Source: Papio anubis
Lineage: Eukaryota > Chordata > Mammalia > Primates > Cercopithecidae
Direction of reading: 5' to 3'
DNA: 64,000 nt
Assembly (NCBI RefSeq): GCF_008728515.1
Contig: NC_044984.1
Coordinates: 121,267,349 to 121,331,348 of the forward strand
Part shown: positions 22,025 to 33,607 of the stretch, in pieces
Layout of the letters: every line of letters starts with the position of its first letter
Numbering within the stretch: position 1 is the first letter of the stretch
Notes under the pieces: model-generated
Told to the model about the DNA's origin: nothing
What the model saw: only the letters and a program-made list of their open reading frames with translations
Databases searched by the model: none
Made by a program: the position numbers and the translations under genes

Positions 22025-22190
22025 TTTTTGTTCTTTCATCCGATGTTCTTTGAGAGTTTACCAGATGGTACTATTTTTCTCGATTTACTGGTGACGAAAT
22101 TGAGACTCAGAGAGGTCAAATAACTGTCTTAGGGTTACACAGCCCATGAGCAGCAGAGCAGAAATTCAAACTCTCAACTGTTTGTCTGGA
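22025..22190 (+). mobile_element. MIR-like SINE, copy 2 of a similar pair
   Basis: 'ttctttgagagtttaccaga', 'gacgaaattgagactcagag' and 'cttagggttacacagcccat', parallel to the copy at 20868-21040, including the same missing middle. Confidence 0.6.
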
Positions 22191-22424
22191 TAGTCACAGC
22201 CTCTCTTTTTTACTGCCTTGCCTCACCTGCAGGTGCAGTGGGCATGGCCCCCTGCTGTGTTCCTCTCCAGGTCCCAGGAACAGCTCTGCAGTGGGGTTAT
22301 GCTGGTTGCCTGTTTATTCAAAGACGAAATGTTTCATGAAGGTGTTGGGCTTACCTGGGGTTACACAGGAAGTCACTATCCAAAGAATGTACATCCTGTG
22401 TTAGTCCCAGTGCCCATCAGTCCT

Positions 22425-23250
22425 TTTCTGATCACGACTCAAACTGGCTTAAGTGAGAAAGGAATTTATTTACTTAATTTGCTGACACTTCCAGGAATAC
22501 ACAAGCTCCAGGTATAGCTGGAACCAGTAGCTAAAGTATTTTTCTCAAGACCTACTTTGTCTCTCTGCTCTGCTTTCACTTGTGCTGGCTTTTCTTTCAA
22601 GCAGACTCTCTTCAATTGGTAACCCCCGACATACACATGCTCTTGTCCTCGCAGAAGGTAGAAGATGCCCCTTCTCTACCCTTGCCAGCAGTTTCAGTGA
22701 AAGTCCTGAACCTGGCTTCCTGCCCAAATAGAGTCTTGCATCCATCTAATATGGCTTGAATAATTGTCCCCTCTAAGTCTCATGTTGAAATGTGACTTCT
22801 GCCTTGTGGAAGGCATTTGGGTCATGGGAGCAGGTGTCTCATGAATAGGTTTGTGTCTTCCCCATAGTAATGAGTGGTAATGAGTTCACATGAGAACTGG
22901 TTATTTAAGAGTGTGGCACCCCCTCTCTGTCTCTTGCTCCTGCTCTTGCCATCTGATATGCCAGCACCCTCTTTGCCTTGCATCATGAATTTAAGCTTCT
23001 GGAATCCCCACCAGGAGCAGATGCTAGCACCAGGCTTCTCATAGAGCCTGCAGAAATGTGAGCCAAACTAAACCTCTCTTCTTTATAAATAACCTAGTCT
23101 CAAGTATTTCTTAATAGCAATGCAAGAACCGACTAACACACCATCCCTGAATCAGTCACCGTGGCCAGAAAATGGAATGTTTTGATTGGTCAGGCCTGGA
23201 TTATGTGCCCTTCCTGAGCACGTGGTAGAATCTGGAAGGACTGTGAGTGC
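22425..23250 (+). mobile_element. old dispersed repeat split by an MST LTR
   Basis: Two parts, 22425-22746 ('gcttaagtgagaaaggaatt', 'gctccaggtatagctggaac') and 23141-23250 ('gtggccagaaaatggaatgt', 'gattggtcaggcctggatta'), belong to one mammalian dispersed repeat whose name I cannot give. The MST LTR at 22747-23140 sits between them. Confidence 0.5.
22747..23140 (+). mobile_element. MST-type (MaLR) LTR with 5-bp target duplication
   Basis: Sense LTR: 'aatatggcttgaataattgt', 'tcttgccatctgatatgcca', 'aaactaaacctctcttcttt' and 'gcaagaaccgactaacaca'. It is flanked by CCATC at 22742-22746 and 23141-23145, the 5-bp duplication usual for MaLR. Solo LTR, no internal part. Confidence 0.85.
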
Positions 23251-24109
23251 AGCTATGATAGGAGTAGAATAAAAATGGCTCCAAGTCAGCAAAACAGCAA
23301 ACATCCTCTGTGTCAATGCAGGTGCACCACACACAGTTCATAAATGAGCATTCTTCAGGAAGAGAGCCATAGGTGAGGGCCCTGTAACCATGCTGGACAC
23401 ACAGCAAATGCTCGGAAGCTGTCTGCTAAATGCAGTGCATCTAAACAAAAGAGGGCTCTGTTAATACTGTATCTGGAAAAACTTTATTTAAAAAGAAGAC
23501 AATGCCTTGGAAAGCAAACTTTCTAATCATGCTGGACATTTCAAGGATGTATTTGCACTTTAAAAATGTGGTTGAGAAGATATGTTTGCAACCTTGAAAC
23601 TTACTTTCATAGTATAGTTAAGGAGAAAAGTTGTTCACTAGACACTTGTTGATAAAGGGAAGGTGTATTTTATTCAAGGATATTGCAATAAGGGAGAGAG
23701 ACTGAACTCAATTCTGAATACAACAAGGACAAGGGAGGATGTTTAGCAAACTAGCTGAATAAGGAGATCAATGGATGGAAAAATAGGCATCGAGTGGAAA
23801 TGGGTGTTTGATAAACTGACCTAGAAAGATTCTTGCTAAGGGCAGACCAAAGATTTAGATGTCAAGGGTAGAAAAAGAAACACTTTATGATAAATAAAAG
23901 TGATGGGTGGTTCTCAATAAGCTGACTTAGTAGGCTGAAGACATGAAGGTCTTCAAGGTCAAAGCCTGGTCAAGGACAAAGATCAAAGAAATCAAACTAA
24001 AGTGTGGTCAAGAAAGCAGTCTTTGTCAGTAAACAACAGAATCCCGGCCTTGGCAGAAAGTCTTTTCCTGGTTCCTCTACCCTCATGATTTTGAGTTTTT
24101 AAGGGTTAG
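23251..24109. other. unassigned, partly LTR-like
   Basis: 23640-24090 ('aaggtgtattttattcaagg', 'aataagctgacttagtaggc', 'gaaggtcttcaaggtcaaag') has a repeat-like feel, possibly an antisense LTR, but no family is assigned. Confidence 0.3.
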
Positions 24110-24267
24110 CGTATTTTCTTTTCTTATTCTTTTGTATTTTTCTTTTGTAGAGATGGGGGTCTTTCCATGTTGCCCAGCCTCATCTTAAACTCCTGGGCTC
24201 AAGTGATCAACCTGCCTCAGCCTCCCAGAGTGCTAGGATTACAGGCATGAGCCACCGCACCCAGCCA
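24110..24267 (-). mobile_element. free Alu left monomer (FLAM-like)
   Basis: Single Alu monomer in antisense: 'gtagagatgggggtctttcc', 'aactcctgggctcaagtgat', 'gagccaccgcacccagcc', with a T-rich tail on the left. No second monomer. 'tattttc' on both sides could be a remnant duplication. Confidence 0.75.
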
Positions 24268-25289
24268 GGGCAAGTATATTTTCAACTAGTGCGGGAACAG
24301 CATTTCCCTTGTGGTGTAGAAAAGCTTCCTGGCCATAAAGCTGGGAAAACAATTAGAAAAACATTTAAGTGATGATTTAATACAAATAAGAATAATACAA
24401 GTTGAGGGCTTGATATTCCCCTATTAAGCATTATTAGTCAGAAATTGCATTGGATATATGTGCAATCTATTTTACTGAAGAAAAATATATGTAGACTATA
24501 GACTTGTGAGTGTAATTAAAAGCATCCTTCTGGTGAATTTTAAAGCATCCAATTTACTCAGATTGTAGTTTTCATCTCCCTATACTTGCTAATCAGTCTG
24601 TCAAGCATAATAGCCATTTTGGGATGGAAGTATTTAATCTTGTGTGAATGGGCTTATCAGTATGCCTTAGGAAGACAATATATGACTTCCTGGCAAAGAA
24701 ATGGCTGCAATTAGGCAGTGATTATGAAGTGTACTTGTTATTATGGTTTTAAAAATCATACCAGGCTAATTGTGGTACAGGAACTCAGAAGGTACAACCG
24801 AAGGTTCAAAATATGATTACATTTGGTGATTGGGAGCATTCTTGACTCTTGACTCAAAGGTCTGGTTCTGAAATCTGAGTCCATCCCTGATGCAAAAAGA
24901 TCAGCTTTAGCATCTGGCTCAATGGATACAGGAGAAATGTGTAACTAACATGGGACCCAAAGTCTTATGGAGAGTCATGCCACCGTTAGCTTTACAACCC
25001 ATTTGTGAGTGTGCTGATGTTGGAAACTCGAATCTCCTCATTATTTGGGGACCTCACTTCTTGTATCCCACATCACTGTAACAGTGAGAGAAATCTAACA
25101 CAGCTAAATCAATCTTGGTTCTAACCTCACAAGCTAACTGTCCTTGCTCATTGCTACATGTAGAACAAGCTAATGATGGGAGGAAATTAGTTTATAATTT
25201 AAAGCAAGGATGATAATAGCCACTTCCAAAAACTCACCCCTGAGGAGATAAAGAGGGCCATACACATAAATAACCATAGTATGTTAAAT
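24268..25289. other. unassigned sequence
   Basis: No element that I can name with confidence. 24890-25289 has LTR-like phrasing and may be the 5' part of the LTR that follows. Confidence 0.35.
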
Positions 25290-26430
25290 GTTTATAGGAG
25301 CATTGTGACCTGACCAAGGGCAAAGAAAGCTTCACAACCCCCTTAGGCTCCTGCCAATGCTTCGATGTCTGTGGTCACCTGTTACACTCTGATCTCAAGC
25401 CCCTCCTTGATTCCCCTTCCCCAAAATAAAAAGGGGCTTGGAAGTCATGCCTTTTAAGATGGTCCTTCAGGACATTAGTATGCCAGCTTCTCAGTTTGCT
25501 GCCTGTCTGAAATAAACTAACTTTTCTAGCCCCAACAATAGAGGCAGGGGACAGAGAAATGCTAAGCAGACAAGAGTGGGTCCCTGGTGAAACCCCACCT
25601 TCAAGCAAAAGACAGTTTAAAGCCTGAACACCAAGCTACAAATCAAATCCATACACCGGGTTCAGAACCTGTCTTCCCATTTGACACACTTTCCTTTAAT
25701 TCCCACCCTTCACCTATTTTACATATACCTACCCTTCCCTAATTGCTTTTACACTGTGCCCACCTTTGAGTGCTACCTTTGTTTTAATCTTTTTTGCATA
25801 TTCACAAATCAGTCAGCATGTACTCCCTTATCCTGTGCCTATTAAAGCCCCAGACTCAGCCACACTGAGATCACCTGACTTCAGGAAAGAGATGACTCCA
25901 CTTTCCCATCCCCTCTCTGCTGAGAGCTGTTTTGTTGCCCAGTAAAATTCTCTGCTCTCATCACCCTTCAGTTGTCAGCATGACCTCATTCTTCTTGGAC
26001 ACAGGACAAGAGCCTGGTAGCCATCAAAGGCAGATACCCAGGAAGGATGTAACACTGGCCCTCTTCCCTTGCTGGCACCAGTGGAGGGCAGCCACCCCAC
26101 ATGACAGAAGCAGCAGCAGGGCCAAGCCAGCCCCAGAGCCACGCCAGTCCCAGAGTCATGGGCCAGAGTGGGGCAAGAGGCTGGCGGAGCTGATAACACA
26201 CTGCTGCCCATTGGACTGTGGATGGTAGAACTAAAAGAGTTAATTAGTACACTGTCTGGGGCTTCAGGATCACGGACATCCCTACTTGGGCCCTGCAGCA
26301 TTCCCCTTGGGGGTGACATGTCTGGTCTGGCTGCAGGCCCCACACAGAGTTTGCTCCTGTGTTAGCCTTCAAAGGGGTTGATCAGGCCCTGCACTCACTC
26401 GCACACATGCTCCCTCCTGCCAGGGGCTGA
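25290..26430 (+). mobile_element. class I ERV (ERV1) LTR material
   Basis: 'ccaaaataaaaaggggcttg', 'acaccaagctacaaatcaaa', 'ttgcatattcacaaatcagt', 'gtgcctattaaagccccaga' (a promoter-like segment), then 'gctgagagctgttttgttgc' and 'tctcatcacccttcagttgt' make up an ERV1-type U3-R-U5 in sense orientation. It may consist of more than one LTR, and the ends are uncertain. No gag, pol or env frame follows. Confidence 0.55.
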
Positions 26431-26675
26431 GTGTGGCAGGCAGAGTAGACAGGGTGCCCCCTGCTGTGAGTCCAGCAAAGGGGCCGAGAACAATTCTGTG
26501 TCATCAACACCTTGTCTCTCAACTTACTGACTATTGTACAGCAAGCAGTGTGAGCTTTGGATCCAACAATATGAGTAAAGGCAAATGTATTCAGAGTAGG
26601 ATTAAGTCACTTCGCTTCTTGTGTTCAGACTTCAGTTTTTTCTCTCCCTAATTATATCTTTATTTTTTCTTTTTG
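26431..26675. other. unique sequence
   Basis: Contains 'ggtgccccctgctgtgag' (26453-26470), a weak reverse CTCF-like core. Nothing else recognised. Confidence 0.35.
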
Positions 26676-27030
26676 TCTTTTTTTTTTGTGAGATGGAGTT
26701 TCACATTTTTTATTTATTGTTTGTTTGGTTGTGGTTTTTTTGTTATTTTTGTTGTTGTTGTTGAGAGAGTTTTGCTCTTGTCTCCCAGGCTGGAGTGCAA
26801 TGGCATGATCTCTGCTCACTGCAACCTCTGCCTCCTGGGTTCAAGTGATTCTCCTGCCTCAGCCTCCCAAGTAGCTGGGATTACAAGCGTGCACCAACAT
26901 ACCTGGCTAATTTTTATATTTTTAGTAGAGACAGGGTTTCACCATGTTGGCCAGGCTGGTCTCAAACTCCTGACCTCAAGTGATCTGCTCACCTCAGCCT
27001 CCCAAAGTTCTGGGATTACAGGTGTGAGCC
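26676..27030 (-). mobile_element. Alu inserted next to a remnant Alu head
   Basis: 26676-26710 is an isolated T run plus 'gagatggagtttcac', the antisense right end of an Alu. After GT-rich DNA with (TTG)n at about 26748-26762, a second, nearly complete antisense Alu covers 26763-27030 but lacks its last bases ('gtgagccacataatccc'). Its frames at 26673-27068 are Alu shadows. Confidence 0.85.
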
Positions 27031-27670
27031 ACATAATCCCAGAATCCTGGCCTCTCTTCTCTCCCTAATTATTAAGAAGCCATAAATAATATTAATTTTG
27101 CATAGGAGCAGAATGTCTGGAGCTCCTGATCTCCCTATAAATGTAAAATCTAAGTTATTTTGCCCTGAATTTGGGAACTATCTGTCAGAATTATACTGTG
27201 ACTCAGAATCACATGACAGATACAATGGACATGATTTTTTGAGTTAGAGTTTAATGGTCTGGGGGAAAATGTCAAAGTCAAAATATTATGGACTATTTTA
27301 GGGCTACTTGAATCTGAAAAACAATCTTCAAAATCTGAATCTTCATTTTTAACCTGAACATAGAAATCTGAGTTTAGCCTAACCTGGAGAATTATAAGAC
27401 CTGAAATGTCATTCTGTTCCCAAGAGGAAACAGCAATAATTTTGAGACTCTAGAATGAGGAAGAAAATTGTTTTCATCCACTTTTGATTGGTAGTGGTTT
27501 CATGTTGAGAACAGTTTTAACAAATGGGAAATGTGTCAGATTGCTTGGTGATATCAGCCATATATGAGATGCATGTGTTTTGTGTTAATTCCCACCACTT
27601 CAGGGCAGTGAGAAAATGCAAATGATGGAATCCCAACCAAGTCAGCCTCTGCTGATTTGCTGATTCTGCG
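27031..27670. other. unique sequence
   Basis: AT-rich, no gene or repeat supported. Confidence 0.4.
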
Positions 27671-27680
27671 GATTCTCTAT

Positions 27681-28009
27681 GCTTTTTTTTTTTTTTTTGT
27701 CTTTTTTTTTTTTTTTTTTTTTTTTTTGAGACAGACTCTCACTTCATCGCCCAGACTGGAGTGCAGTGGCACAATCTCAGCTCACTGCAAACTCTACCTC
27801 CTAGGTTCAAGTGATTCTCCTGCCTCAGCCTTCTGAGTAGCTGGTATTACAGGCGTGCACCACCATGCCAGGCTTATTTTTGTATTCTCAGTAGAGACTG
27901 GGTTTCATCATGTTGGCCAGGCTAGTCTCAAATGCCTCACTTTAAGTAATTCACCTGCCTTGGCCTCCCAAGGTGCTGGGATTATAGGTGTGAGCCACCG
28001 CACCCGGCT
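27681..28009 (-). mobile_element. AluS with perfect target duplication
   Basis: Antisense Alu with a very long poly-T tail (two blocks split by 'gtc'). The 10-bp target duplication GATTCTCTAT lies at 27671-27680 and 28010-28019. Confidence 0.9.
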
Positions 28010-28059
28010 GATTCTCTATTCTTCCGTGAAAGCAAAAATTCAGATCTGGCTGTTTTTCA

Positions 28060-28290
28060 GAGGCATCATGGCTTGATGAAATGTACATCGACTTCGGTGT
28101 CATAGCTAGTGGTTAATCCTGGTTCTGATACTTAACTAACTGTGAGAACTTGGGCGAGTTACTTAACATTTCAGAGCCCAGTTTATCATAGGAACTTGGG
28201 CAATACTCATGTCTCTTTTAGAGAGTTGCAGCTGTGTTGAAATGAATCACACTGTCAAGGGACAGGGTTGGCATCAAGTAAATTACTCAA
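28060..28290 (-). mobile_element. MIR SINE
   Basis: 'taatcctggttctgatactt', 'gagaacttgggcgagttact' and 'catttcagagcccagtttat' give an antisense MIR. Confidence 0.7.
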
Positions 28291-28921
28291 AACAGTACTA
28301 CTTTAAAAACACAATCTTGACAGGGGAAATAGCTCCTAGTCTTATATTTAAATAAGTGATAGGGATTAATTTTATTTAATTTATGCAAGTAGCTTATGAA
28401 GTATAATTTTCTAAATCATAAAATTATGACTCTGAAAATATATAAAATTTAACCTGTATAAATTTCTTTTTAATTACTACTTAGAGAACCAGTAACAAGG
28501 TATGACTGGTTTAAAGAACATTTTTGAAGCCTAGTATATAAAAGCAACATTAACATATGATGTATGAGTTGCATACAAAAACTGACTAATATTCAATATG
28601 ACATATTTTGGGGGGTGTCATCTGTTCTACCAAATAGAAGTAATTTGTATCTCTACCAGGACAAAAACAATCTTACTAAGTCTGGGATACTTATTCAATA
28701 GTATCAATGAGTTCACTTCCTAGTTGATTTTGCACATGGAATTTGGCAGGAGGGTTCAGTTCTTCACTGGCTTTTGATAGGAGTATGCATTTGTGTTTTT
28801 TGTTTGTTTGTTTTGTTTTGTCTACATGGGCTTGAATGTCTTGCTGAAATACAGCTAGATTTTCCCAGAGTCAGTGATGAGAGAGAACAATGCCTTCTAT
28901 TTTCATGACTTAACCTAAAAG
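28291..28921. other. AT-rich unique sequence
   Basis: No element assigned. A short (GTTT)n run lies at about 28800-28820. Confidence 0.4.
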
Positions 28922-28926
28922 CCATA

Positions 28927-29285
28927 TGTATTAGTTTGTTTTCATACTGCTAATAAAGACATACCTGAGACCAGGTAATTTACAAAAGAAAGAAGTTTAA
29001 TTGGACTTACAGTTCCACATGGCTGGGGAAGCCTCACAACCATGGTGGAAGGCAAAGAGGAGCAACTCATGTCTTACGTGGATGGCAGCAGGGAAAGAGA
29101 AAGAGAGCTTGTTCAGGGGAACTCCTCTTTATAAAACAATCAGATCTCGTGACACTTACTCACTATGAGTAGAACAGCATGGAAAAAACCTCCCCTCCAT
29201 GATTCAATTATCTCCCACTGGTCTCTCCCACAACACATGGGAATTCCAGATGAGATATGGGTGGGAACACAGCCAAACCATATCA
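28927..29285 (-). mobile_element. THE1-type LTR, complete, with 5-bp target duplication
   Basis: Begins TGTATTAG and ends CCATATCA on the plus strand, with 'ttggacttacagttccacat' and 'cctctttataaaacaatcag' inside. Flanked by CCATA at 28922-28926 and 29286-29290. Solo reversed LTR. Its better-kept ends contrast with the copy at 21292-21646. Confidence 0.92.
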
Positions 29286-29414
29286 CCATATATTATTACT
29301 TCTGTTTGTGAATTACCTCTGTGAGTAACTCATTGGACTCTCACTCACTGAGAGGGGAAACAGACTTAACATGATAAGGGAGAGTTTGTTAAAGAAAAAT
29401 TTGTGGACATATTT

Positions 29415-29640
29415 TAAAGGCATGTACCTAACAAAAAACCTCAGAACCTCTGTGGTTTGAAATAAGGTTTATTTCTTACTCATGCTATAGGTTCTTCAGC
29501 GATCAGTAGAGAGGTTCTGTTCATTGTGATCGGATGCACAGGATAAATGAAAACCATCATATTGAATACTATAGATCACTCTGGAAGAAGGAAAACAAGC
29601 TTTCAGAGTCTTCATCCAGCAGTTAAAGATCCCATCTAAA
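29415..29640. mobile_element. old LTR-like repeat, family not named
   Basis: 'aataaggtttatttcttact' and 'catgctataggttcttcagc' open a stretch resembling the repeat at 62270-62640 (both start '...gtttatt' then 'tgtc/ggttc' blocks). I recognise the pattern but not the name. Confidence 0.35.
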
Positions 29641-29664
29641 TACCACACTATTAGAATAAAAAAT

Positions 29665-30295
29665 GAAAATCACATTATTATCTCAGTATACCCAGAAAAA
29701 GCGTTTAACAAAATCCAACACCTTTCATATATATTTTTAAAAAACACTCAATAAATTGGAAATAGAAGGTAAAGGACATCTACAAAAAACTCCACAGCTG
29801 TCATTATAGTTGATAGTAAAAGACTGAGTGATTTTCTCTTAAGAACAGGAATAAAACATAAATGTCTACTCTTATAACTTCTATTCAAAATTTTCCCGAA
29901 ATTATCCAAGAAAATTAGGCTAGAAAAATAAATAAATAGCATCCAGTTTGGAAGCAAAGAAGCAAGTCTATTTATATTCAAACACGATATGACCTTGTGT
30001 ATGGAACATCTTAAGAAATCAACTTAAAACCTATTATAACTAATAATTAGTTGGACAAAGTTTCAAGATACAAGATCAATATACAAAAATAAATTGAAAT
30101 TCTATATGCTAAAAGTGAACAATCCAAAAATGATTTTAAGAAAATATGTAATTCCATTTACAATAGCACTCAGAAATAATACGATATTTAGGAATAAATC
30201 TTTAAAAGGAAGTGCAAAACCTACGCATGTAGCACTAGAAAACATTATTGAAAAGAATTAAAGAAGATTTAAATACGTGGAAAAGCTATGACTCA
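29665..30295 (+). mobile_element. L1 ORF2 fragment (reverse transcriptase region)
   Basis: Sense L1 sequence: 'gaaaaagcgtttaacaaaat', 'aattaggctagaaaaataaa', 'aagatacaagatcaatatac' and 'aataaatctttaaaaggaag', the stretch after the catalytic part of reverse transcriptase. Many stops in all frames, so no function. Both ends truncated. Confidence 0.8.
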
Positions 30296-30433
30296 CTTTA
30301 GCTTAGGGGAAAGTCCTCTTAGGCAAGTGCCTATTGACCCAGGAAGTCCAGCCAACTTAGCCACTTAGTCCCTCATTACAGCTCTTCCCATTTAACTGAA
30401 TGAACCACTCCTTTTTTTAAAAAAATCATCACT

Positions 30434-30735
30434 TTTTCTTTTCTTTTTTTCTTAGAGACGGAGTCTCACTCTGTCGCCCAGGCTGGAGTACAGTGGCGCG
30501 ACCTTGGCTCACTGCAAGCTCTGCCTCCTGGGTTCAGGCCATTCACCTGCCTCAGCCTCCTGAGTAGCTGGGACTACAGGAACGGGCCAGCACAGCTGGC
30601 TAATTTTTGTATTTTTAGTAGAGGTGGGGTTTCACCATGTTGGTCAGGCTGATCTCAACCTCCTGACCTCGTGATCCACCCACCTCGGCCTCCCAAAGTG
30701 CTGGAATTACAGGCGTGAGCCACAGCACCTGGCCT
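30434..30735 (-). mobile_element. AluS
   Basis: Antisense Alu, 'gtcgcccaggctggagtaca' to 'ggcgtgagccacagcacc', with an impure T-rich tail. Flanks 'aaaatcatcac' and 'gaaaatcaccatc' may be a decayed target duplication. Confidence 0.88.
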
Positions 30736-31036
30736 GAAAATCACCATCTATTTTTAAAGCACTATTTGTCTCAGGACATTGTGAGATTTCAGTGATGAAC
30801 TGGATTTAGCTTTTAAGTTGAACAGGAAACATCAATAGACTTTTCGGTTTTCAAGTCACTGTAGATCTCCCAAAACAAAAATAAATGTGACATTGGCTTT
30901 AAGGGCAGGGCCTGGCTCTTTCCCATACACTAGTCCAGGCTATTCTGTAAATGGTTAACACAGCTCCAGGAGGAGACTGCTGATCCAGAAACACCAATTC
31001 TGTTAAATACAGAAAGCAAATCTCACACTTGGGTTT

Positions 31037-31422
31037 TTGAGATCCCATAGAGTATGGCTTTGCCATTCTAATCTCCTGGGGAGCGGGGAGATGTGGCAGG
31101 AAGAGACTGCTGCACAGAAGACTCATAGGCTGACAACGATATGTGAAGATGACCTGCAGATGAATATGCAAAGAAGAGTGTGTGGAGACCAGCAGCAGAG
31201 GACTAAATTAGGACAAGCAATCCGGAAGGGTGCAGGCACTGGTTTGGCTGCTATGAATCTGAAATCCATACAGGAATTCAGAGGAGAGATACACGTTGCT
31301 AGAGAGACCAATTCAGGGATAGAGGGAGGCAGAAGTGAATCTTCAAAGACAAGAGCTAAATTTTCAGCTGTAAGAAAGGAAAGAGATATTATACTGAGGT
31401 GCCTTGACTCTGATGGTCATAG
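31037..31422 (+). other. 129-codon frame running into a consensus splice donor; unassigned
   Basis: The frame opens at 31037 and stays open until TAA at 31424-31426. That stop lies inside AG|GTAAGT, a perfect donor at 31422/31423. No domain, no clear acceptor and no known homologue. The purine-rich composition could alone explain the open frame. It could be a noncoding or lineage-specific first exon, or chance. Confidence 0.15.
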
Positions 31423-31479
31423 GTAAGTCATTAATTCATTACTTCATTCATTCATCTGTTCATTCATGCAGATTGTAGT

Positions 31480-31640
31480 GGTGGCACACAGGAGTTCAGT
31501 TTCAGACGTATTAATTTAGAGATGCGTATTAAATGTCTAACTGGAGACAGTGTATTGGTAGTTGGAAGAAGGAATCTTGAAGTAGGAAGAAATATTAAGG
31601 CCAAAGATATAAACTCTGTGATTTTTATTCTCATGCTTTT
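31480..31640 (-). mobile_element. L2 LINE fragment
   Basis: 'ttaatttagagatgcgtatt', 'aatgtctaactggagacagt' and 'attggtagttggaagaagga' follow the reverse-complement L2 sequence. Confidence 0.6.
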
Positions 31641-32479
31641 AAACTATTAATATATACGTTTTTCTGAAATCAGTGAATTTCCCCAAGCAACTCCAGAGAG
31701 ATGTCTGTGGCCTCTTTTATTTATTGGTTTCATAAATCTGAGGCGTCTTTGATTTAGCGTTATGCAGCCAACTCATCCCAGGCCTGATCTTTGCCATCCT
31801 GATCACGAACTAAGCCCCTGCCATGTAATTGTGTGTCCACTCTTCTGCCTCGAGGAATTGTAAGTACAGTGTTGTTCTTTATGCTTCAAGATGTTATTGC
31901 TGAGATGTCAGTCATGCAATTGCCAGGAGGAGGGTCTCTGAACCCAGCTGCAACTTCTCCATTGAAGACTAGCATGCCCTAAAGGGGGTTCAGAATAAAG
32001 GGAACCTGTTGACCCCCCGTAAGAGCCCAGCCAACCAGCATCCCCTATGCATGCATACATGGCCATGACCTCAGTAGTGATTGTTCTCTCTTGGGTAGGC
32101 CAGTTTGTCTTCTAGAAAATGAAAATGCCTCAGTTAAAAAGGCTAATGAAGTGCAAACTTGTGAAGACAATAGTGGGGAATGTTTCACACTCTGATGATC
32201 TGTTTTGGAAAGTAATTTGAGGGTCGGTATATAACTCTGCTTTTTAAATTTTCCCATTGGATGTGCAACTATGTATGTCATGCACCAGGCCGGGGACACT
32301 GAATGGATGAATGGAAAGTCAGTGAATAAACGACTGGGTTCTACATAGACTCTGCCCCACCTGGGATCCAGTGTCACACTGAGCAGCTGGTGACACCTGA
32401 TGCCTCCACTTCATAGCTCTGTGACCTACCTACTCCTAGAGGTAGACATGATAAACTTGCACTTGCTGACCTCGTTAAT
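31641..32479. other. unique sequence
   Basis: No repeat or exon recognised. The minus frame at 32045-32377 has no support. Confidence 0.4.
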
Positions 32480-32610
32480 TCCGGAGATGACCTTGTGACT
32501 AGATCTGGCCAATGGGTTGCTAGAAAAAGTCAACTTTCCTTCTTCTGGACTTGAGCATTTAAATCCCAGTGTCAAAATTTCCAGAGCTCTTCTTTCCCTT
32601 CAAGTCCAAA
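32480..32610 (+). mobile_element. MLT1-type LTR fragment
   Basis: 'gtgactagatctggccaatg' and 'tgggttgctagaaaaagtca' match the 5' part of an old MLT1 LTR. Short and diverged. Confidence 0.4.
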
Positions 32611-32877
32611 ACCAAATAGTCTAAATTTAGAATGGCATGTATAGTATGTATTACTTATTTTAAAATGGGACAAAAAAGGGCACATGACTATGTAATTGCT
32701 GGTAGATATATAGGATATTCTAAGGATAATCAATAATAAATAATAACATCTCGATCAAAATATCCCAACTCCAGTCCCAGATAAACCCATAAACATCCAC
32801 CTCTATAGCCCCAAAGAATAGTTTACCAGATGCCTGCCCACTGTGTATACTGACAGAGGTTGTTGCAGTATTTTTTA

Positions 32878-33147
32878 TTTTTTTTTCTGAGATGGAGTCT
32901 TGCTCTGCTGCCCAGGCTGGAGTGCAGAGGTGCGATCTCGGTTCACTGCAACCTCCGCCTCCCAGGATCAAGTAATTCTCCTGCCTCAGACTCCCAAGTA
33001 ACTGGGATTACAGGCACGTGCCACCATGCCCAGCTAATTATTCTTGTATTTTTAGTAGAGATGGGGTTTCACCACCATGTTGGCCAAGCTGGTCTTGAAC
33101 TCCTGACCTTGTGATCTGCCCTCCTTGGCATCCCAAAGTGCCAGGTC
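32878..33147 (-). mobile_element. AluS, 5'-truncated, with target duplication
   Basis: Antisense Alu that stops at 'atcccaaagtgccagg', so its 5' end is missing. Target duplication GCAGTATTTTTTA (32865-32877) and GCAGTATTTCTTA (33148-33160), one mismatch. Truncation plus duplication means it arrived already shortened. Confidence 0.88.
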
Positions 33148-33314
33148 GCAGTATTTCTTAAGTCAACTAGAATGAGCTCATCAGTATTTTATAGAGACTT
33201 AAATAGAAATAACCTGCACTTATGATGTGTCCACTTGATTCTATGTAAGAGTTTTCATCGAGGGTGGTAGGTAATAAGAATAAACAGAGATAGACTATTC
33301 TTAAAAGTTGTATT

Positions 33315-33607
33315 GGCTAGGCGTGGTGGCTCACACCTGTAATCCCAGCACTTTCGGAGGCCAAGGCAGGCGCAATCATGAGGTCAAGAGATCAAGACCA
33401 TCCTGGCACATGGTGAAACCCCGTCTCTACTAAAAATACAAAAATTAGCCGCACATAGTGGCAGATGCCTGCAGTCCCAGCTACTTGGGAGGCTGAGGTA
33501 GGAGAATTGCTTGAACTCAGGAGGCAGAGGTTGCAGTGAGCTGAGATCATGCCACTGCACTCCAGCCTGGGTGACAAAGCGAGATTCCACCTCAAAAAAA
33601 AAAAAAA
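33315..33607 (+). mobile_element. AluY-like, sense, with target duplication
   Basis: Complete sense Alu with 'tcaagagatcaagaccatcc'. AAAAGTTGTATT repeats at 33303-33314 and at 33608-33619 after the A tail. It forms an inverted pair with the Alu 170 bases upstream. Confidence 0.9.

Noticed and set aside
25290..26430. Possible ERV provirus after the class I LTR
   Set aside because: No primer-binding site, gag, pol or env sequence follows within the window. Only LTR material is supported.
26673..27068. 131-codon frame resembling a common short human protein
   Set aside because: This is the familiar antisense-Alu reading frame. The same applies to the frames at 3507-3764, 8207-8506, 11855-12076, 42822-43106, 44954-45439 and similar.
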